This document shows positions 60,969 to 64,000 of a DNA stretch of 64,000 bases, one piece after another; the stretch's first letter is position 1, and each line of letters begins with the position of its first letter. This stretch comes from Pandoraea iniqua (GTDB lineage Bacteria > Pseudomonadota > Gammaproteobacteria > Burkholderiales > Burkholderiaceae). The position numbers and the translations under genes were made by a program. The stretch lies in contig NZ_CABPSF010000003.1 of assembly GCF_902459685.1 (NCBI RefSeq), forward strand, positions 682,001 through 746,000, given 5' to 3'. The notes beneath the pieces were generated by a model that saw only the letters and a program-made list of their open reading frames with translations, had not been told where the DNA came from and did not search any database.

Positions 60969-61772
60969 ATGAGCCAAAGTCAGAATGACCGCTCGGCGCC
61001 AAGCGTGAGCGTCGAAAACGATGGACCGGTGACGATCATCACACTGGCCCGCGCAGCGCGCCGCAATGCCGTCGACCGAGAGATGGCCACCGCGTTGCGC
61101 GATGCCCTGCTCGCCTTCGAGCGCGACAGCAATGCGAGTGTGGCCGTGTTGTGCGGCAAAGGCTCAACGTTCTGTGCCGGCGCCGACCTTTCCGCATTCG
61201 ACGATCCCCAGCGACGCAACGTCGTCACGCCCGATGGCAGCGGCGATGGCCCGATGGGCCTGACACGCCGTCATCTCGACAAACCGGTGATTGCCGCCGT
61301 GACCGGCCACGCCGTGGCGGGCGGGCTGGAGCTGGCGTTGTGGTGCGACTTGCGGGTGGCTGACGTGTCGGCGACGTTCGGCGTGTTTTGCCGGCGCTTT
61401 GGCGTGCCGCTCATCGACGGCGGCACCGTGCGTTTGCCGCGTCTGATCGGCATGAGCCGGGCGCTCGACATGATTCTGACCGGGCGCGCGGTCGGTGCGC
61501 AGGAAGGTTTCGAGATCGGGCTGGTGAACCGGCTCGTGCCCGAGGGCATGGCGCTCCAAGGTGCCATTGCCTTGGCGCAGCAACTCGCCGCGTTGCCGCA
61601 GGGGGCGTTGCGGGCCGACCGTCGGGCCGCCTATGCGCAGTGGGATTTACCGCTGGAAGATGCGCTGCGCCAAGAAGGCGCAGCGGGACACGATGTGGTG
61701 TTCTCGGAAGGACTTGAGGGCGCCCGTGCCTTCCTCTCTGGTGTGGGCCGTCACGGGGCGCCGCGAAACTAA
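60969..61772 (+). CDS. Enoyl-CoA hydratase/isomerase family protein
   Basis: ATG 60,969 has AAGGAG seven bases upstream. The 267-residue crotonase-fold protein shows ITLARAARRNAVDREMATAL, the oxyanion-hole segment GSTFCAGADLSAF, and KPVIAAVTGHAVAGGLELAL. The catalytic Glu of true hydratases is expected at VAGGLELALWCDLRVAD; the second catalytic position reads FGVPLIDGGTVRLPRLIG, with Asp in place of Glu, which allows a different activity. Substrate is not readable. A 128-base gap separates it from otsA. Confidence 0.9.
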   Translation: MSQSQNDRSAPSVSVENDGPVTIITLARAARRNAVDREMATALRDALLAFERDSNASVAVLCGKGSTFCAGADLSAFDDPQRRNVVTPDGSGDGPMGLTRRHLDKPVIAAVTGHAVAGGLELALWCDLRVADVSATFGVFCRRFGVPLIDGGTVRLPRLIGMSRALDMILTGRAVGAQEGFEIGLVNRLVPEGMALQGAIALAQQLAALPQGALRADRRAAYAQWDLPLEDALRQEGAAGHDVVFSEGLEGARAFLSGVGRHGAPRN

Positions 61773-61834
61773 GTGCAATAACGCACTGCACTTCGCGGCA
61801 CTTTGCAGCATCTCGCCGCCCCGCCCGTTCCGAC

Positions 61835-62509
61835 TTACTTCCCTGCCGGACGCGACTGCTGCACCTGTTCCAGACGCTTGCGCAAGCCGTCCGCAATTTC
61901 CTTCTGATTCGACTGATTGGCAAAGTCGATGGCGGTGAGCCCCAACTGGTTCTTCAAGCGCACATCTGCACCGCCATCGAGCAGCACCTTGCAGGTGGTG
62001 ATGTGACCACCGCGTGCGGCCATCATCAGCGGCGTGGTGCCGTTGGGCGATTCGGCATCGACATAGGCCGACGCATCAAGCAGCAACTGCACGATCTCGT
62101 CGTTGCCGCTGGTCGCCGCGTAATGCAGCGGCGCCCAGCCCTTCTTGTTGACCTCGGCTTCCTTGTCGATCATCAGCTTGACCATCGGCGTGAGGCCTTG
62201 CAACGACGCGATCATCAGCGCGTTTTCACCGGCGGCATTGGTCGCATCGAGATCCGTCTTGTCGTTGTTGATGAGCAGTCGCGCGACATCGACCGACTTC
62301 TCGCGCATCGCGATCACCAGCAACGGGTTGCCCTTCTCGTCACGAGTGTTCGGATCGACGCCGGCCTTGAGGGCTTCGGCCACGGCCTTCGTATCGTTGA
62401 ACGTGACGGCCTTGAACAGCGCCACGTTCGACGTCGCCGCCGTGGCACACGCCGTCAGCCAAAGCACGCTGAGCAACATCAAGGCTCGGATCATCGGGAA
62501 TTTGCGCAT
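61835..62509 (-). CDS. Ankyrin-repeat lipoprotein
   Basis: From ATG 62,509 with AGGAG eight bases upstream the protein is 224 residues. The signal ends in a lipobox (LTAC, Cys at residue 21), then about five ankyrin repeats: AVAEALKAGVDPNTRDEKGN, INNDKTDLDATNAAGENALM, KGWAPLHYAATSGNDEIVQL, NGTTPLMMAARGGHITTCKV and QLGLTAIDFANQSN. It probably acts as a periplasmic protein-binding scaffold. It often accompanies tatD in this group. Confidence 0.9.
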   Translation of the reverse strand: MRKFPMIRALMLLSVLWLTACATAATSNVALFKAVTFNDTKAVAEALKAGVDPNTRDEKGNPLLVIAMREKSVDVARLLINNDKTDLDATNAAGENALMIASLQGLTPMVKLMIDKEAEVNKKGWAPLHYAATSGNDEIVQLLLDASAYVDAESPNGTTPLMMAARGGHITTCKVLLDGGADVRLKNQLGLTAIDFANQSNQKEIADGLRKRLEQVQQSRPAGK

Positions 62510-62612
62510 CGGTGGACTCCTGTCGGTAGACCGTTGAAATTGAGTAACGCTGGGGGCAAAGCGATGAAGCCGCGCCGACGGTACAGCGCTTGCCGCTGGG
62601 TTGCTATTCGCT

Positions 62613-63395
62613 TCAGTGTTTTGCGGTGGCAAACAGGCGGAAGAAGTTCTCCGTCGTCACCTCGGCAATCTTCTGCACCGGCTCACCGCGCAAATCGGCA
62701 ATGAACTCGGCCACATGACGCACGTAGCCGGGCTGGTTCAGTTTGCCGCGATACGGCACCGGCGCGAGGTACGGCGAATCGGTTTCGATCAGCATGCGCT
62801 CGAGCGGCACGCGGCGGGCCACGTCTTGCAAATCGCGGGCACTCTTGAAAGTGACGATACCCGAGAACGAGATATAGAAGTTCTGATCGAGCGCGCCTTG
62901 CGCCACATCCCAGCTTTCGGTGAAGCAATGCATCACACCGGCCGGCTCGCCGGCGTTTTCTTCACGCATGAGGCGCAGCGTGTCGTCGGCAGCTGAGCGC
63001 GTGTGAATGATGAGCGGCTTGCCCGTCGCCCGCGCCGCGCGAATGTGGGTGCGAAAGCGCTCGCGTTGCCATTCCATGTCTTCAATGGAGCGCCCTTCCA
63101 ACCGGTAATAGTCCAGACCGGTCTCCCCGATCGCCACCACCTTGGGCGTGGCCGCGAGGCGCACGAGGTCGTCGACGCTCGGCTCCGGCGTGTCTTCGTA
63201 ATCGGGATGCACCCCGACCGAGGCGTAGACATTCTCGTGTTGCGCCGCGATCTCCAGCACTTGCGGCAGCGTGGGCAGATCGACCGACACACACAAGGCG
63301 TGACTCACCTTGTTCTCGCGCATGCGGGCCAACAGGTCGGGCATCTGCTCGGCCAGTTCGGGGAAATTGATGTGACAGTGCGAATCGATAAACAT
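62613..63395 (-). CDS. tatD: TatD family metal-dependent hydrolase/DNase
   Basis: ATG 63,395 gives 260 residues. Metal ligands and signatures are visible: MFIDSHCHINFPEL, YASVGVHPDYEDTPEP, VVAIGETGLDYYRLEGRSIE, PLIIHTRSAADDTLRLMREE, VMHCFTESWDVAQGAL and MLIETDSPYLAPVPYRGKLN. Members are 3'-5' exonucleases or deacylases. Upstream in-frame codons lie toward holB and are not used. Confidence 0.95.
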   Translation of the reverse strand: MFIDSHCHINFPELAEQMPDLLARMRENKVSHALCVSVDLPTLPQVLEIAAQHENVYASVGVHPDYEDTPEPSVDDLVRLAATPKVVAIGETGLDYYRLEGRSIEDMEWQRERFRTHIRAARATGKPLIIHTRSAADDTLRLMREENAGEPAGVMHCFTESWDVAQGALDQNFYISFSGIVTFKSARDLQDVARRVPLERMLIETDSPYLAPVPYRGKLNQPGYVRHVAEFIADLRGEPVQKIAEVTTENFFRLFATAKH

Positions 63396-63424
63396 GATGG
63401 ACGATCGGGTTTCCGGTGTCGGGT

Positions 63425-64000
63425 TCAGAGCGACGCCGGTGCGCCGAACAACTGTTTGTATTGCAGAAAGAGGGCTTCGAGCAGCACGCGGGTATTGAGC
63501 GGGTGGTTCTGCACTTGACGCTGTTGCGCAAGCTCGCGCAAAAAGCCGAGCAGGCGCACGTCGTCGGTCGCGTCGCCGCACTGGCGCAGCGCCTTGGCGT
63601 GGGCAGGGTAGAACCGCGAGTTGCCGGTCATGCGTTCGGCCAGCACGTCGAAGCACCAGCGTTGCAGCGTTTCGAGAATGCCCGGCAGGTTGCCCTTATG
63701 CAATTGCTCGGCACAGGCGAACGCGTCGACCGCCCCGCCCTGCGCCAATTGCCCCAGCAGCCAGTCGCGCCAGCTACGCTCGTCGGGTTCGGCCAACGTG
63801 CGGGCCGCCAGCGGCGCACCACCGGCTTCGGCCAGCACTGCCGCCGCCGTTGCCGCATCGAGGCCGGCTTCGCCCATGAGCCATTGCGTCGACTGCTTGT
63901 CGTCGGGGCGCGTGAGCACCACGCGGCGGCAACGCGACAGAATCGTCGGCAGCAAGCGATCGGGTTGCGTCGTCACCAGCAGGAAGACCACACCTTCAGG
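63425..64000 (-). CDS. holB: DNA polymerase III delta' subunit, C-terminal part (partial)
   Basis: The frame is open to the window edge and gives the last 191 residues. It shows VVFLLVTTQPDRLLPTILSR and SRCRRVVLTRPDD, the delta' sensor region, then the helical C-terminal collar domain with LPGILETLQRWCFDVLAERM and LLGFLRELAQQRQVQNH. It is part of the clamp loader. It ends 30 bases before tatD. Confidence 0.92.
   Translation of the reverse strand, partial: PEGVVFLLVTTQPDRLLPTILSRCRRVVLTRPDDKQSTQWLMGEAGLDAATAAAVLAEAGGAPLAARTLAEPDERSWRDWLLGQLAQGGAVDAFACAEQLHKGNLPGILETLQRWCFDVLAERMTGNSRFYPAHAKALRQCGDATDDVRLLGFLRELAQQRQVQNHPLNTRVLLEALFLQYKQLFGAPASL

Noticed and set aside
1-64000. CRISPR arrays, rRNA or tRNA genes, insertion sequences other than the prophage
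   Set aside because: No repeat-spacer pattern, RNA gene signature or separate IS transposase was seen on either strand.

Overview
This is a GC-rich chromosomal segment from a beta-proteobacterium of the Burkholderiaceae. The gene families (Pat-type acyl-CoA ligase/GNAT, otsBA, PepSY/flavoreductase, spore-coat-U pili, holB-tatD-ankyrin) suggest Pandoraea or a close relative, but the genus is an inference. Positions 1 to about 31,765 are one end of a Mu-like transposable prophage. The rest is host chromosome. The other prophage end lies outside the window.

The prophage is inverted relative to the + strand, and nearly all of it reads on the minus strand. From its c end (about 31,765) inward it has: two tandem paralogous Mu-type repressors on the + strand (30,284-31,124); a divergent control region with five copies of a 10-bp operator-like motif; ner, transposase A and target-selection ATPase B (26,799-30,032); a run of small early genes, several with helix-turn-helix folds, ending in a GemA-like gene and a Mor/C activator (22,357-26,770); a lysis block with a lambda R-type transglycosylase (20,859-22,208); DNA packaging and head genes (terminase subunits, gp29, gpF, gpG, gpI with a nested scaffold start, decoration-like protein, gpT); then connector, sheath, tube, -1 frameshifted tail chaperone, tape measure and baseplate genes down to position 1. 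A 14-17 base motif occurs only at three gene boundaries (before the endolysin, before gpI, before gp46). Each copy sits just downstream of a stem-loop. These places resemble the Mu late promoters Plys, PI and PP, so the motif is a good candidate for the Mor/C binding site. The prophage interrupts a corA-type Mg transporter gene, whose 5' end survives at 31,766-32,018.

Host genes from 32 to 64 kb: a Pat-type protein acetyltransferase, dps and an HdeD-like membrane protein; a four-gene archaic chaperone-usher pilus operon (36,660-41,466); arginine succinyltransferase and succinyl/acetylornithine transaminase next to a polar amino-acid ABC transporter (41,484-46,696); an IlvB-like enzyme divergent from an Lrp regulator; an exported peroxiredoxin and a hemolysin III-family protein; a HigBA toxin-antitoxin pair; a cytosolic hybrid histidine kinase divergent from a chemoreceptor with a FliA-like promoter; acylphosphatase; a Fur-box-preceded PepSY/flavoreductase fusion; otsBA for trehalose; an enoyl-CoA hydratase; an ankyrin lipoprotein; TatD; and the 3' end of holB.

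The findings most worth a second look are the shared late-promoter motif with its paired stem-loops, the tandem repressors with their operator array, the nuclease-like tail on the head protein gpF, the A-AAA-AAA frameshift site, and the corA insertion junction.
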